A stretch of 64,000 bases of DNA from Stromatinia cepivora (lineage: Eukaryota; Ascomycota; Leotiomycetes; Helotiales; Sclerotiniaceae), in the NCBI GenBank assembly GCA_014898415.1, contig RCTD01000004.1, positions 2,603,001-2,667,000 on the forward strand. Reading direction: 5' to 3'. Below are positions 1 through 10,111 of the stretch, one piece after another (position 1 is the first letter of the stretch; every line of letters starts with the position of its first letter). Both the position numbers and the translations under genes were made by a program. Under the pieces are notes generated by a model, which was not told the origin of the DNA, searched no databases, and worked only from the letters and a program-made list of their open reading frames with translations.

Positions 1-2
1 TT

Positions 3-2129
3 ATGCCTTATATCGATGGTTCCGAAACTCCTCCAAATAAATCATTATATATTAATGAAAAAGGAGAACCTTATAGCCCTGAATTAGCTATTAGATTTAA
101 TGAAAGAACCTCTGAATATCTTCGAAATGAAAAGAGGGCTTTAGGAGCTATTAAATCTATAATTAGCTTCGAATTAGTCGAAAGATTTAAAGATAAAAAT
201 TCGGCTAAAACCCTTTGGGAATCTATTAATAAAATATTTGGAGAATCATCCTTAGAATTAATGGGGAGATATCTAAATAAATTAATAGAATCTAATTATA
301 ATAGTTCTGATGGAATGGATGAATATACTAATTCTATCCAATCATCATATAACTATTTAAAATCGATGAAATACGAAATTCCGAAGGCCTTTATTGCATG
401 GTTCCTTTTTAGAGGCCTACCTAGTTCATTCGATGGCTTTGCCTCTCGAAAATACGAAGAATTAGCTAAAGAATTAGCTAATAACAATAATATTGATTTA
501 GATAATTTATTTTCTGAATTAATATCCGAAGAGGCTAGAATGAAATCTAATATAGACCTCAACGCAAATAAGGCTAGTTTTAAAAATAATAAAACTCCTT
601 ATTGTAGTCATTGCCGGAAGAAGGGTCATTTAGAATCTAAATGCTTTATTAAATACCCTGAATTAAAGAATAACAAGGGTAATAATAATAAGCAATCCAA
701 TTCTGATTCGAATAATAATTCGAATAAAAAGAACCCTCTTTCAAACAAGCAATTAATGACTGTAAATCATAATATTCGACTAGCTAATTCAGTCAATATT
801 TCGAAATACAAATTCATATTAGATTCAGGAGCTACAGAACATTATTGCCCTAATAAGGAATGGTTTATTAATTATAAACCATTGAAAAATCAATATATCA
901 CTATAGCCAATGGTGAAAATACTTCAATCGAAGGAATAGGCGATATTCCAATTATTATTAATAATAATTCGGAAGTCATTATTCAAGGGGTATATTATAT
1001 ACCAAAATTAGCCACAACCTTAATTAGCTCAAATAAAATAGCTACTAAAGGCTGGGCTAGTCATATTATACCACCAGGAAATAAAATCAATCTAATCCAT
1101 AAAAGGTATAATATTAAAACTACAGCTCCTTGGATCAATAATGCTTATTATTTAGATTTTAAAATAAATTCTAAATATATCAAAAGCATTGAAAATAACT
1201 CTGAATCTGAAAAATCAGAGCTATTAGCCAATAAAATCGATTTAAACCTAATGCACAAAAGATTAGGTCACATTAATAAGAATCGTTTAATTAAATCCTT
1301 GAATATTAAATCAGAAAATAATATATCTGATTTAAATATATGCGAATCAGGCAAATTCGGCAAATTCCATCAAATAATAAGTCGAAAACCCTCTGATATT
1401 CCCGATATATCGAATAAATTCGAAAAATTCAGTCTAAATATTCAAGGGAATTTAAAATATTCCGATGAATATAAAAATCAGGATTTAAATATTTTGGAAG
1501 AAGAAAGCCCTGATTTCGAACCTATTAATACTATAAATGAAGAAGAAGAAAATTCAACTTCAATTATAGTACAAAACCCAATTCCCGAAGAGAGAATAGT
1601 CGAATCAGGACGCTCAAATAATGAAATCGAGGAAGGAACCCCTGAAAAACCTGAAATTCGAACCTCTAAACGAATTAGAGGGTTAAAACCTGAAAATAAA
1701 GGACTTTCATATGATCATAATGGAGTATCATATTATGGCCTAGCTCTTTCTGGGTATTTTAATTCGATTAATAAGGGGGTACAATTCGAAATCGACGATG
1801 AAAATTCGAAAAACCTTCAATTAACTTTCGATACTCAGCTTAAAAATAATAATAAAATTATTATTAAAAAGCCTGATCATATATTAATCGAACCAAAATC
1901 CTATAAAGAAGCAATTAGCTCACCGGATAAAGAATATTGGTTAAAAGCTATGGATTATGAAATAAATACCCTTGAATTGAATAAAACCTGGGATATTATT
2001 AATAATCCTAATAATAATAAAACCCTTAAAACTAGATGGGTTTATAAAATAAAGGATTTAGGCGATTTTATTGAATTCAAAGCATATTATAAATTCAGAC
2101 GATCTAAATCTGATTTATACATCAACTAA
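3..2129 (+). CDS. Copia-type Gag-Pol polyprotein, internally deleted
   Basis: The first in-frame Met is at base 3, but the true start may lie upstream. In order the 708 residues show: a gag domain of UBN2/DUF4219 type (about 1-190); a zinc knuckle with CX2CX4HX4C spacing (about residues 200-213, CSHC...H...C); an aspartic protease motif LDSGATEHYC (about 272-281); a GAG-pre-integrase segment with MHKRLGHINKNR (about 415-430); an acidic linker; and only the N-terminal end of the reverse transcriptase (KAMDYEINTLELNKTW...TRWVYKIKD). The catalytic DDE integrase and YVDD reverse transcriptase centres are absent. The product could supply capsid and protease at most. Codon use is strongly A/T-ending and asparagine-rich. 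Confidence 0.85.
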   Translation: MPYIDGSETPPNKSLYINEKGEPYSPELAIRFNERTSEYLRNEKRALGAIKSIISFELVERFKDKNSAKTLWESINKIFGESSLELMGRYLNKLIESNYNSSDGMDEYTNSIQSSYNYLKSMKYEIPKAFIAWFLFRGLPSSFDGFASRKYEELAKELANNNNIDLDNLFSELISEEARMKSNIDLNANKASFKNNKTPYCSHCRKKGHLESKCFIKYPELKNNKGNNNKQSNSDSNNNSNKKNPLSNKQLMTVNHNIRLANSVNISKYKFILDSGATEHYCPNKEWFINYKPLKNQYITIANGENTSIEGIGDIPIIINNNSEVIIQGVYYIPKLATTLISSNKIATKGWASHIIPPGNKINLIHKRYNIKTTAPWINNAYYLDFKINSKYIKSIENNSESEKSELLANKIDLNLMHKRLGHINKNRLIKSLNIKSENNISDLNICESGKFGKFHQIISRKPSDIPDISNKFEKFSLNIQGNLKYSDEYKNQDLNILEEESPDFEPINTINEEEENSTSIIVQNPIPEERIVESGRSNNEIEEGTPEKPEIRTSKRIRGLKPENKGLSYDHNGVSYYGLALSGYFNSINKGVQFEIDDENSKNLQLTFDTQLKNNNKIIIKKPDHILIEPKSYKEAISSPDKEYWLKAMDYEINTLELNKTWDIINNPNNNKTLKTRWVYKIKDLGDFIEFKAYYKFRRSKSDLYIN

Positions 2130-2248
2130 TGATCAAGAAGCCGATGGCCTTACTAAGCCATTAGCTCGAATTAAATTAATCGAATTTTTAAAACAGATTA
2201 ATTTATATTGATATTATTAAAATATTTAATATACTTATTAAGGGGGTG

Positions 2249-2777
2249 TATAAGAATTTCTAATAAGTTTATTAAATCACTTAATAATATTAACCGAACC
2301 GATGGTTATATGATCACGTGATATATTAATAATATAATTTAATATTATTAAATTTTATTATTATATGAAATCTCGATCATATATCATATTAGAATGATTT
2401 ATAATGGAATAGAATGTGATGGAAGTGTATAGAACTTTCTTATTTCTAAGGTTAAATATTATTGGTTACTATTTCATTTCATTATATAAAATGATTCTAT
2501 AAGATTCGATTTAAATCGATCTTATTTATAATCATAGAATATTATAGAATTTCATAGAATCTTATCAAATACTATAAATAAGAAGATTTTCTTCAAAGAA
2601 TTCTTCTGAAAAACAAGCAAAATAAATTCAATATTCAATATACTTATATTTTGACTTCAACCATTATATATTCGATCACTCTTTTAAGCTATATAACTAA
2701 GTCTTCCACTATAATAATAGTGAATAATATTATTATTGTATCATTCATTATTATTAACCAATCAACCTCCTCCAAGA
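2249..2777 (+). repeat. Copia LTR, copy 1 (3' LTR of left element)
   Basis: This 529-bp LTR follows a purine-rich tract. It starts TATAAGAATTTC and ends CCTCCAAGA. The same family recurs at 51002-51504 (solo) and 56025-56552 (solo, minus), and aligning the three copies with their target duplications fixes the ends. The 5-bp sequence after it is GCTTG (2778-2782). The matching duplication should lie before the 5' LTR, left of the window. Its last 16 bases overlap the end of the kinase reading frame on the other strand. Confidence 0.85.
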
Positions 2778-3838
2778 GCTTGTTTAGCCGCTTGTTTAGC
2801 CTCTTGCTCAAGCTTATCTAGTTTATCAACCGTCTTCCTATACCCGGCTGTGAATTCTTCGTGATATCGACGAAAGTTGGTACATACCATATAACGCCAT
2901 GGATCCCGGTCAGGCCTAGGCATAACCTGCACCCGAGGGTAATCCGCAACGTTGCATTCATACTTTCGAAAAAACTTTTTTATTTGGTCTGGAAATGGCC
3001 CAATTTGTTTTTCCATCTGGCGAAGCAGCGTACCGCGGGGTGGGTAAGGTATATGGTCGGTTGCTATGGCCTCCCACCATTCAGGAAGATAACCACCACG
3101 TTCCCAATCGATGAGACCGGAAACATGTCCATCTTTGACCATAATATTAGTCGGATCCAAGTCGCCATGCGTGAGTACATAGGGTCCCCCTTTCACAGGA
3201 TATTGCTCCTTAAAATCCTTCTTCCATTCTTCCGATGGATTGTTTTTTAATCGAGGTTCAGTACGAGCCCACCATTCGTCAACATCTTCCGTCATGAAGA
3301 CTACTTTGTTGTGCAAAGAGCCTAAAAGAACGTCTCTTATAGGTAAACCATCTGGATCTTCAATTCTCGTCGAAGTAAATTTGCGTAGTTGCACAAGATA
3401 TTCGACCACTTCTTTCATGATGGTCCTAAGCTGACTATCATCAATGTGATCCTCATCTAAAGCAACCGCTAGAGTTTCACCTGGCATCCTTTCCATCAAC
3501 ATGAAATGACTTGTACTATCCTTCCAGTAACTTATGATTTTGGGTACAGGTATAGTTGTATTCTCGCTCAAAAATTTGGTTATTGAGTATTCAGTACCCA
3601 CATAGTCTTCCAGTCCCCAATCGTAAAGACTTCTTTCCTTCAAAACATATTTATCGCCAACGAACCATAAACCTCTACTGGAGCTGGGCTTACATTTAAC
3701 ATGACTGGCATAAGCAGTATGTAGCTGAGTGCTTGCATTCCATCCACAGTTGTGACATAATAAGAAATCTTCTTCTTTAGGAACGTGGGCCTCAAATTCT
3801 TTTCTCCTACTCCCGTCAAATGGTTTGTATAACGTCAT
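2762..3838 (-). CDS. APH-fold phosphotransferase (aminoglycoside phosphotransferase family), 3' end altered by LTR
   Basis: A single-exon 358-residue protein of the fungal APH/choline-kinase-like family. Seen: an ATP-binding N-lobe with VLKE (residues 65-68), the catalytic loop HGDLDPTN (224-231, with D226 and N231) and the metal-binding motif IDWE (243-246, D244). The substrate is unknown; many fungal members are uncharacterised small-molecule or protein kinases. The last few codons (LGGG) and the TGA at 2762-2764 lie inside the adjoining copia LTR (ends at 2777), so the original C-terminus was replaced by the insertion. The lost part lies beyond the catalytic core, so activity may be kept. 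The Met at 3838 is the first in frame. Confidence 0.85.
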   Translation of the reverse strand: MTLYKPFDGSRRKEFEAHVPKEEDFLLCHNCGWNASTQLHTAYASHVKCKPSSSRGLWFVGDKYVLKERSLYDWGLEDYVGTEYSITKFLSENTTIPVPKIISYWKDSTSHFMLMERMPGETLAVALDEDHIDDSQLRTIMKEVVEYLVQLRKFTSTRIEDPDGLPIRDVLLGSLHNKVVFMTEDVDEWWARTEPRLKNNPSEEWKKDFKEQYPVKGGPYVLTHGDLDPTNIMVKDGHVSGLIDWERGGYLPEWWEAIATDHIPYPPRGTLLRQMEKQIGPFPDQIKKFFRKYECNVADYPRVQVMPRPDRDPWRYMVCTNFRRYHEEFTAGYRKTVDKLDKLEQEAKQAAKQALGGG

Positions 3839-5174
3839 TGTTGCTTCGATAGGCTTGAAGATTCAGAGATGAGAGAAGTCGATGTTTTAAGATTGATTGT
3901 TCGGATGCTGGATTTGACAGGAAAAGGAGTTATGTAAATAGGTTATCGAGAATAAAGAAAATGAAGCTAGATAATGGAAAAAGGTTTTGCATCATCCTCA
4001 TTAAAAACTATCCTACATCCGGAGGAAATCTATCATGATGAGTATCTTTGTCAAATACAAGGACGATCAAATTGAACAAGCAAAATATACAAAGAAAATA
4101 ATTAGATCCAAACATACTATATGCGGAGGAATGTTTGTACGAGTTTTCAATAATGAGGAAGGACACCTTTGAGATACATCGATACCAAGAAGATCCAGTA
4201 CTTTTGATAAGTAGTGTCAGTATGACCTATCAACTATCACTAGACCAGAATTTGTGTGGACTGAGGAAGTAATTTTTGATTGTGTGGATCTAGTAAAAGC
4301 AGAAAAGTAGGGAATATCATGGATACATGCCCTCAAATCCTAAGGAGAGAATTTTCGATTTCTCGACTCGAATCGTTCTCGAGATAGTCATTCAGCTATG
4401 GAAGAAAAAAATGCAGATCAAAAACATTATAGGCTGCATTACGAGTATACAACTCGATTCTCGATTCTCGTTGTTAATTCTTTTAAAAGTAGAGCCAAGA
4501 CGTAAACTACGAATAGAATCAAAAACTGGTTGAAGTGTTCTATTATGGGCTGTGTTGTATAACCTCGAGGTGCGACGAATGATATGGTGCCAAGTGGAAT
4601 GCTCTCGATATGTACTGCCTTGAGTGCTAACCGCTGCAATAATCACTTCGGCGGTCAATATTGATACCGGCAAGGCAATATCATGATATCAACATAAGTA
4701 CTACATGCGGCCCGATCTAAGCACGCACTGCGATTCATTCCTTCCATATCTCCCTGCATATCAAAGAAAACATCATGCTTCCATCACCATGTTGAGAATG
4801 CAGTCGGTATTCTCGAAGTTGCCCATTCATCTTATGACGACCCAAAATATGTACAATTCGTCTCCCATCCTCCAATCAGTTTCCAGCAACCTTGTCGATC
4901 ACACGATCAGTAATGCTCTTCTTCTTCTCTGCTTCGTGCTCTTTGATTTGTTTACTCCAGCTACAATTTCGTTAGTCTATTCTCCTCTTTCATATTCTCT
5001 CATCCTCTTCTTTGTCCTCTTCACCCCCCCCCCCCCCCCCCCCTTTTTTTTTCCTTCGCAATCTCAACCCTGTCCCTCAACTAAGAAGAAAACCATACTC
5101 ACTATCGACTAGGAAAAAACCTTCCCTCCTCCGGAAATTTTGTTCTATATTCCCTCTCCGCGCTTAATTTCCAC
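3839..5174. other. Intergenic region with a poly-C/poly-T tract
   Basis: No convincing gene was found. It should hold the promoter of the kinase gene (minus). A run of 20 C (5024-5043) followed directly by 9 T (5044-5052) sits in pyrimidine-rich DNA. Short open frames near 4327-5112 look random in composition. Confidence 0.6.
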
Positions 5175-5396
5175 ATGCCAGCCGTAATACCCACAATGAC
5201 CGTCATCATAATCGCCGTATTCGCTTTCCAATTGCCGGGTTGCGAGTACCATCCTCCGGCCGGAGACCAGACGTGTTTGGGATATCTGGCATATGATTGT
5301 CAGAATTGTTTTTGGGATTGCCAGTTGAAGGTCGAGAGTTTGTGTAGAGAACTTACGGAATTTTGCCGCCGCCGCCCTGGGATTTTGTTAGTTTAG
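5175..5396 (+). CDS. Candidate small cysteine-rich protein (doubtful)
   Basis: An open frame of 73 residues preceded by CT-rich DNA of the kind found before fungal start codons. A second Met at 5196 opens a short hydrophobic stretch (TVIIIAVFAF), and the remaining about 50 residues hold seven cysteines. This is compatible with a small secreted or membrane-anchored cysteine-rich protein. It could equally be chance or the upstream region of the next gene (mL44, start 5724). No family was recognised, and the hydrophobic segment is short for a signal peptide. Confidence 0.25.
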   Translation: MPAVIPTMTVIIIAVFAFQLPGCEYHPPAGDQTCLGYLAYDCQNCFWDCQLKVESLCRELTEFCRRRPGILLV

Positions 5397-5723
5397 TTTC
5401 TGAGGAAATGAGAATGGGACTGAGAAAAAAAAATACATACCATTTTTACAATTGCGAAATGTGTGATGAATTTCTTGAGGTTATTGATTCTGGTGAATTG
5501 TCAAGATGTCGTTCCATCAGATATCAAGATACACTAACCAGAAACGGACTAACGCAATAAACACCGCAGTCCCACGAGCTTGGGCGAGAAATTTTGGAAT
5601 TTGTTGTACGGAACTGGATTTTCTCGACGAATTTCGCAGAGTTAATCCATCCGCTAAAATCTTTCGATCACTTTGAATCCTACACTCGAATTGGAAGTGT
5701 TGGCAAGGGGAATATAGTAAATT

Positions 5724-6923
5724 ATGAAGAGGTTACATTTGGAAAGATGGAGCGCCCAATTGCTTTTCCCAAAATCTAGATCTTATTCTACTTATCCGAG
5801 GCGGCATATTCAAAATCTCCTTCCAAGGACTACGACGTCAATTTCGATACCTGCTTGTGTGCGTATGCAGTCCACATCTGCACTTGCCTCAAAACCAGAA
5901 GAATTAATCAACGAAGATGGTGAACCACCCCTCGAACCACCACCAATGACCCGAAAACCCCTCCCACCTCCCTCTCCCAAAGTCGCAGCCCTTCACGCCC
6001 GTCTTTCTCTCCCCTCCAAATTACCCCTCCAAACACTCGCTCGAACCCTCATTACGCCGTCCGCAAACTCAAATCCTGCTTTTAACAATGCAGGAATGGC
6101 GAGAATTGGAGGCGATTTATTACATTACCACGTCTCCGAATTTCTCATTTGTACTTACCCCCGCTTGCCCATGGCTGTGCTTTACGCAAGTGTATTCGCA
6201 TACAGTGGTCCCGATACTTTACATCTCGTAGGCCGGGATTGGGGTGTCCAACCGGCTTTTGCTCCCGGAGATGAAGTTGATGTGGGATTGCTTCAATATA
6301 AACATTTGGATGCGAATGCAGCTCCCACTTCAAGCGGCAAAACCACAAGAAAAGAAGCACCATATTTCAGAAGGGGAATGGCTAGTAGAGTCGTTTACGA
6401 TGATGAATTCGGAGACACAGTCAGGAAATCAAATCAGGTCACTGATCCTCAACCAATGAATCATGCATACGCTTCTTTCGTCAAATCGCTCATTGGCGCC
6501 GTCTATCTCCACGCTGGTCGCGCCGCAGCAAAAACGTTTATCCAACAACATATCCTCTCCCGCCACCTCGACATCTCCAAGCTCTTCCAATTTTCACAAC
6601 CGGTGCGCGACCTCGCCCGTTTATGCGCACGAGAAGATTTCGAGACCCCTGTTGCCAGAATCCTAAGTGAAACAGGTCGACTTAGTAGGAGTCCAGTCTT
6701 CGTAGTTGGAATATTCAGCGGAAGAGATAAGTTAGGGGAGGCGCCGGGTGCGAGTTTGAATGAGGCGAGGATCAGAGCTAGTGTTGCCGGTTTGAAAGCC
6801 TGGTATCTTTACAGTCCGGGACAGAAGACGCTGCCGAGCGATATGGAGGTTGTGAGTGGGGGGAAGGAAGGGGAAAAGAAGTGGGAGCCTGTACATGTGG
6901 ACATGGGGGAAATTGTTGCGTAG
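5724..6923 (+). CDS. MRPL3: Mitochondrial large-subunit ribosomal protein mL44 (MRPL3/L44 family)
   Basis: A single-exon 399-residue protein of the mitochondrial 54S ribosome. This family has an RNase III fold but no nuclease activity. The N-terminus (MKRLHLERWSAQLLFPKSRS) is basic with no acidic run, as in a mitochondrial presequence. After a Pro-rich linker (about 70-85) comes the RNase III-like domain (about 88-275). Where active RNase III has its acidic signature, this protein has NNAGMARIGGDLLHYHVSEF (about 121-140), so the catalytic acidic residues are not in place. A double-stranded RNA-binding-like region follows (about 290-365, including GEAPGASLNEARIRAS). It converges on LHP1 about 1 kb downstream. 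Confidence 0.92.
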   Translation: MKRLHLERWSAQLLFPKSRSYSTYPRRHIQNLLPRTTTSISIPACVRMQSTSALASKPEELINEDGEPPLEPPPMTRKPLPPPSPKVAALHARLSLPSKLPLQTLARTLITPSANSNPAFNNAGMARIGGDLLHYHVSEFLICTYPRLPMAVLYASVFAYSGPDTLHLVGRDWGVQPAFAPGDEVDVGLLQYKHLDANAAPTSSGKTTRKEAPYFRRGMASRVVYDDEFGDTVRKSNQVTDPQPMNHAYASFVKSLIGAVYLHAGRAAAKTFIQQHILSRHLDISKLFQFSQPVRDLARLCAREDFETPVARILSETGRLSRSPVFVVGIFSGRDKLGEAPGASLNEARIRASVAGLKAWYLYSPGQKTLPSDMEVVSGGKEGEKKWEPVHVDMGEIVA

Positions 6924-7776
6924 TGCTTCAAATTTTATGATGTTGGGTGTGCACAAGATGTGAAGAGATATGACAAGATGAGTAAAGAACGACGTTGGAA
7001 GAAAACACGAAATTCTTACATTTTCCATTTTCAAAAGTTACAAAGATGAGGGAATTATGATCAATGAATTGATCAGTTGTGTATTACTATGCAAATTGCA
7101 TATACGGGGCTTTTGAGAGAGGGCGGCGGGATAGGCCCATGTGAAGGATGGTTCACTTCGATAGAGGAACCCCAGATTTTCCACCATTAGCCCTAGAGTG
7201 AGGGATCCGAAAGGGAAACTTTATGGATGGATGGATGTGTTGATACCTGTAGAATATAAAAATAAGGAAGGAAAAGAAAATAAATCAAATCAGGAACCAA
7301 AGAATCCACTTCTCTTCCCCCGATATTGAGTCTGGACAATTTGTGCCTACTAGCATTTTACGAGATATAGGAGAAATTTAAATCAACAACAATTTTCCCT
7401 CCCCACGTAATATACGCTGGCTCACGATTTCACCATTTCACCATTTCACAACTCGAAATATAATAAGCGATTTGTGCAATATATTTTCCCTCAATTTCTC
7501 AATCCCTATAGCAGAATTTCTTCGCCCTCACTAAAAGTCTCCCTTCTTCTCTTCCTCTCCCTCTTCCTCTCCCTATTTACAAATCCTCTCTCCTTATACC
7601 ACCCAATCACTCACTCATCCACTTCCCCTTTTTGCAACCCTCAACACTCAATCCTTGAGCCGCGATCGCTAAACCCCTTTAAACCATGAACAATTTTGTG
7701 TTTCCCTTCCAAATGAAATGAAACCCCCATTTTCTACAGGTCTCAAAAAAAATCACCACTCGTGTACCTGTATGCA
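6924..7776. other. Convergent intergenic region, CT-rich
   Basis: This region holds the 3' side of mL44. From about 7470 to 7680 it is strongly pyrimidine-rich (TCTTCCTCTCCC repeats), resembling a fungal promoter or 5' UTR on the plus strand. A short upstream frame opens at 7686 (MNNFVFPFQMK then stop). Confidence 0.5.
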
Positions 7777-7965
7777 ATGGCCACAAGACATGTCAAATCC
7801 ATAGTATCAATGCAGATGCCTCCTTCCCCACCGAAAAGAATAAACTCAATAAACTCAATAAACTCTCAAAACGCCCTTCAAGAAAAGAACCCTCGTTATA
7901 ACAATGCCGTGAAACGATTGGAGAGATTAATGTCGGACAGAATATTATTTAAGCTTCAGCTGTAA
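7777..7965 (+). CDS. Candidate small ORF, tail-to-tail overlap with LHP1 (doubtful)
   Basis: A 62-codon frame (MATRHVKSIVSMQMPPSPPKR...) downstream of a CT-rich stretch. It contains an SINSINS repeat and a basic, helical-looking tail (NNAVKRLERLMSD). Its last 17 bases overlap the end of the LHP1 coding sequence on the other strand. The protein-like composition and promoter-like upstream tract are the only support. It could also be part of an LHP1 antisense transcript. Confidence 0.25.
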   Translation: MATRHVKSIVSMQMPPSPPKRINSINSINSQNALQEKNPRYNNAVKRLERLMSDRILFKLQL

Positions 7966-9489
7966 CTTCAGATTTGGTGTGAACCTTCTTATTTTGGTGT
8001 TCCTCGTTTCCTCCGTCATCTTCTCTTGCTCTCTTCTTATCGTTTGTTGATGGCTCAACGGCAGATTCTGTAGATTTTTCCACTTTGACTTCTTTTTCCT
8101 TGTCATCACTGATGATTTGTTAGTATAATAATAGGATGAAAATGGAAAGGGGTAAAACTTACCCGTTCTTCTCATCGCGCTCCTTGTTGCGATCGTTGGT
8201 TCTTGGACCACGATCATTGCGACCACCCTTCCTATCATTTTGTCTGCCATTTCCTCTTCCGCCACGCTGATTACGACCACCACCACGACCACCTCGGAAA
8301 CCATTCTCTCTGTCGTTTTCACGTCTCTTCTTCCAGTCATTTGGATCACGGTCTCCATCACGATCCCCATCACGCTCTCTCTTGACGAAATCTTTACCTC
8401 CACGACCACCACGGCCACGACCTCTGAACCCGTTACGTCCTCTATGTTGAGCTGGAACTAAAGTACCATTGCGAATCTCTTCGTTCTTTTCTTCTATGTA
8501 TTGAGTCTTGGATTTGATTTCCAAGGTGTGCTTTCCCTTCCATTGTGGTTTTGGGTCAAGAGCGAGGAATTTTTGAGCAGTTTCTTCATCCCCAAATTCG
8601 ACAAAAGCGGATCCCTTGAAGAGCTTCTCCTCCGTACGACGAAGACGAACAGAGTTGACCTCACCGTATGGGGCAACAAAAGCTTCGATGTCGAATTGAG
8701 AGCTTGGTTCTTCATCTCCGAATCCCTTGATGTAGACTGATCGTGCGTCGCGTTTTGGTGACTTTGCGGATGGGTCGAAAGCCTTCTTGCGCTTAACAGT
8801 CTCTTTTCCTTCCTCCCCTTCTACAATAAGGAATTTGCTCTCCTTGAGCGCATTGACGACCAAGGAGTATGGCTGGAATCTCTGCATACGTTTGAAGGCG
8901 TGAATAGTTGCGATTGAGACAGGCTTGTTCTCTGCGCCTCCGGTTCCCTTCATTAAGAAAGTATCGGTTGGCAAATTAGAATCACCAAAGTAGAATTCGA
9001 CCTTCACACAAAAAGTTAGTAAAAATTTCATGGACATCGAAGTTATTTTCACACCTGTCGGCGAATCAATCCCCCATCCTCAGATGGAGGGAGGACTGAA
9101 GCATCGTATTTGCTATTGTTCTCTCCATAGATCTCATTGGCATTTGTTTTCAAAACCCCGTTGTCGTAAAATCTTGGCTCGTTATAGTTGAACATCCTCT
9201 TCTCCTTCTTCTCATCTTTCTCCTCCTTCTTGACATCACCATTGGTAACCTCTACTTTCTCTCCCTTAATTTCTGGTTTGATTTCGGAATCGGTTTCCTC
9301 TTCCTTGACTTCAGTTTTAACCTCAGCGTCCTCCATCTTCTCTTCCTTCACCTCTGGCTCGGTAGCTGTTGTAGTTTCTGACTCAATTGGTGTCGGTGCA
9401 GCGATTTCAGGTTCGGTCTTCACTTGCTCGTTGGTAATAGCTGGAGCTGCAGCGACTGGCTCTTGGCCTTCCATCTTAATATCGGACAT
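7949..9489 (-). CDS. LHP1: La protein homologue (LHP1/Sla1), La motif plus RRM plus RGG tail
   Basis: La proteins bind the UUU-OH 3' ends of new RNA polymerase III transcripts and chaperone pre-tRNA folding in the nucleus. Exons on the minus strand: 9489-9055, 9001-8163, 8108-7949; 477 residues. The two introns (53 and 54 bp) have GTGTGA/GTAAGT donors and clear CTAAC branch points, and the phases join exactly. Domains: an acidic, Glu/Lys-rich N-terminus (1-98) with repeated VKxE sumoylation-like sites; a La motif (about 128-210) containing VEFYFGDSNLPTDTFL; an RRM (about 232-320); an RGG-rich basic segment (about 335-410); and an acidic/basic tail with KKRARED. The start at 9489 is preferred over an upstream in-frame Met at 9582, whose extension is not acidic and looks like 5' UTR. 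Confidence 0.95.
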
Positions 9490-10111
9490 GATTGTTTTGC
9501 GATAGATTGTGCGACTGATAGATTTTTCAATGAAAATGTAGCTAAAGAAATCGAATAAGTAATTGCGACAATGATTTATCAATTAACACATACTGTAAAA
9601 AGTAATTTGATTGTCTGAATGGATGAAATCCTTCTTCAGTGACTCGATAAGGCGAACAAGGCGGGGTGCAGAGTCAGATAAAAAAAAAGTGATGCGCAAT
9701 CCTTGAAGAGGAGGCTGGCAATCTTTTAAGAGAAAATATCAAGTGAGTTAATGGTATTTACTTTGAATCTGAAATAGAAGATTTGATTGTAGAGAAAAAC
9801 TTATGAAAATGTAGGTAGTTGTAGAAATTATAGAAAATCCTAAATAAGATTTGAATTTCTTATTGCGAAAGAATTTGGATTGGTTTTGTTCGAAGAGCTT
9901 CAGGTCTGGTTTTGTGGGAGAAGCTACAAAAACTAAAAATTGTATGGTCAATTTTTTTTGGCTGGTGGAAAACTAAAAGTCTACGCTAGTGAGCTTAGCG
10001 TAATTTTTATTTTGAGGTTTATTGTGTATGTGAATTTGAACATCATCGTCGCTATTGAATCATTATTGAAGCTTATATCTTGAGCGACGACCACTTCATA
10101 TACATTTAATC
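9490..10111. promoter_or_regulatory. Shared divergent promoter region of LHP1 and uS4m
   Basis: 622 bp separate the start codons of LHP1 (minus) and the mitochondrial uS4 gene (plus). No other gene fits here. No specific binding site could be recognised. Confidence 0.6.

Larger units (their letters stand above)
1..2777 (+). mobile_element. Ty1/copia retrotransposon, internally deleted, 3' portion with 3' LTR
   Basis: The element enters from the left edge, so its 5' LTR and leader lie outside the window. It holds a 708-codon fused gag-pol ORF, a short out-of-frame piece with the copia C-terminal ADGLTKPLA signature (about 2130-2210), a purine-rich tract (2240-2248) and a 529-bp LTR (2249-2777). 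The integrase core, most of the reverse transcriptase and nearly all of RNase H are missing, so this is a non-autonomous deletion derivative. The DNA is very AT-rich, yet the long ORF has no internal stop, unlike the RIP-ridden copies at the other end of the window. The LTR ends inside the neighbouring kinase gene. Confidence 0.9.

Noticed and set aside
2247..2777. Canonical TG...CA ends for the copia LTR
   Set aside because: The target duplications of the two solo copies place the ends at T(G/A)TAAGAA and AAGA instead.
8203..8461. His/Thr-rich and Ser/Thr-rich plus-strand frames
   Set aside because: Antisense shadows of the RGG-rich part of LHP1.
9188..9505. Ser/Val-rich plus-strand frame
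   Set aside because: Antisense of the Glu/Lys-rich first exon of LHP1.
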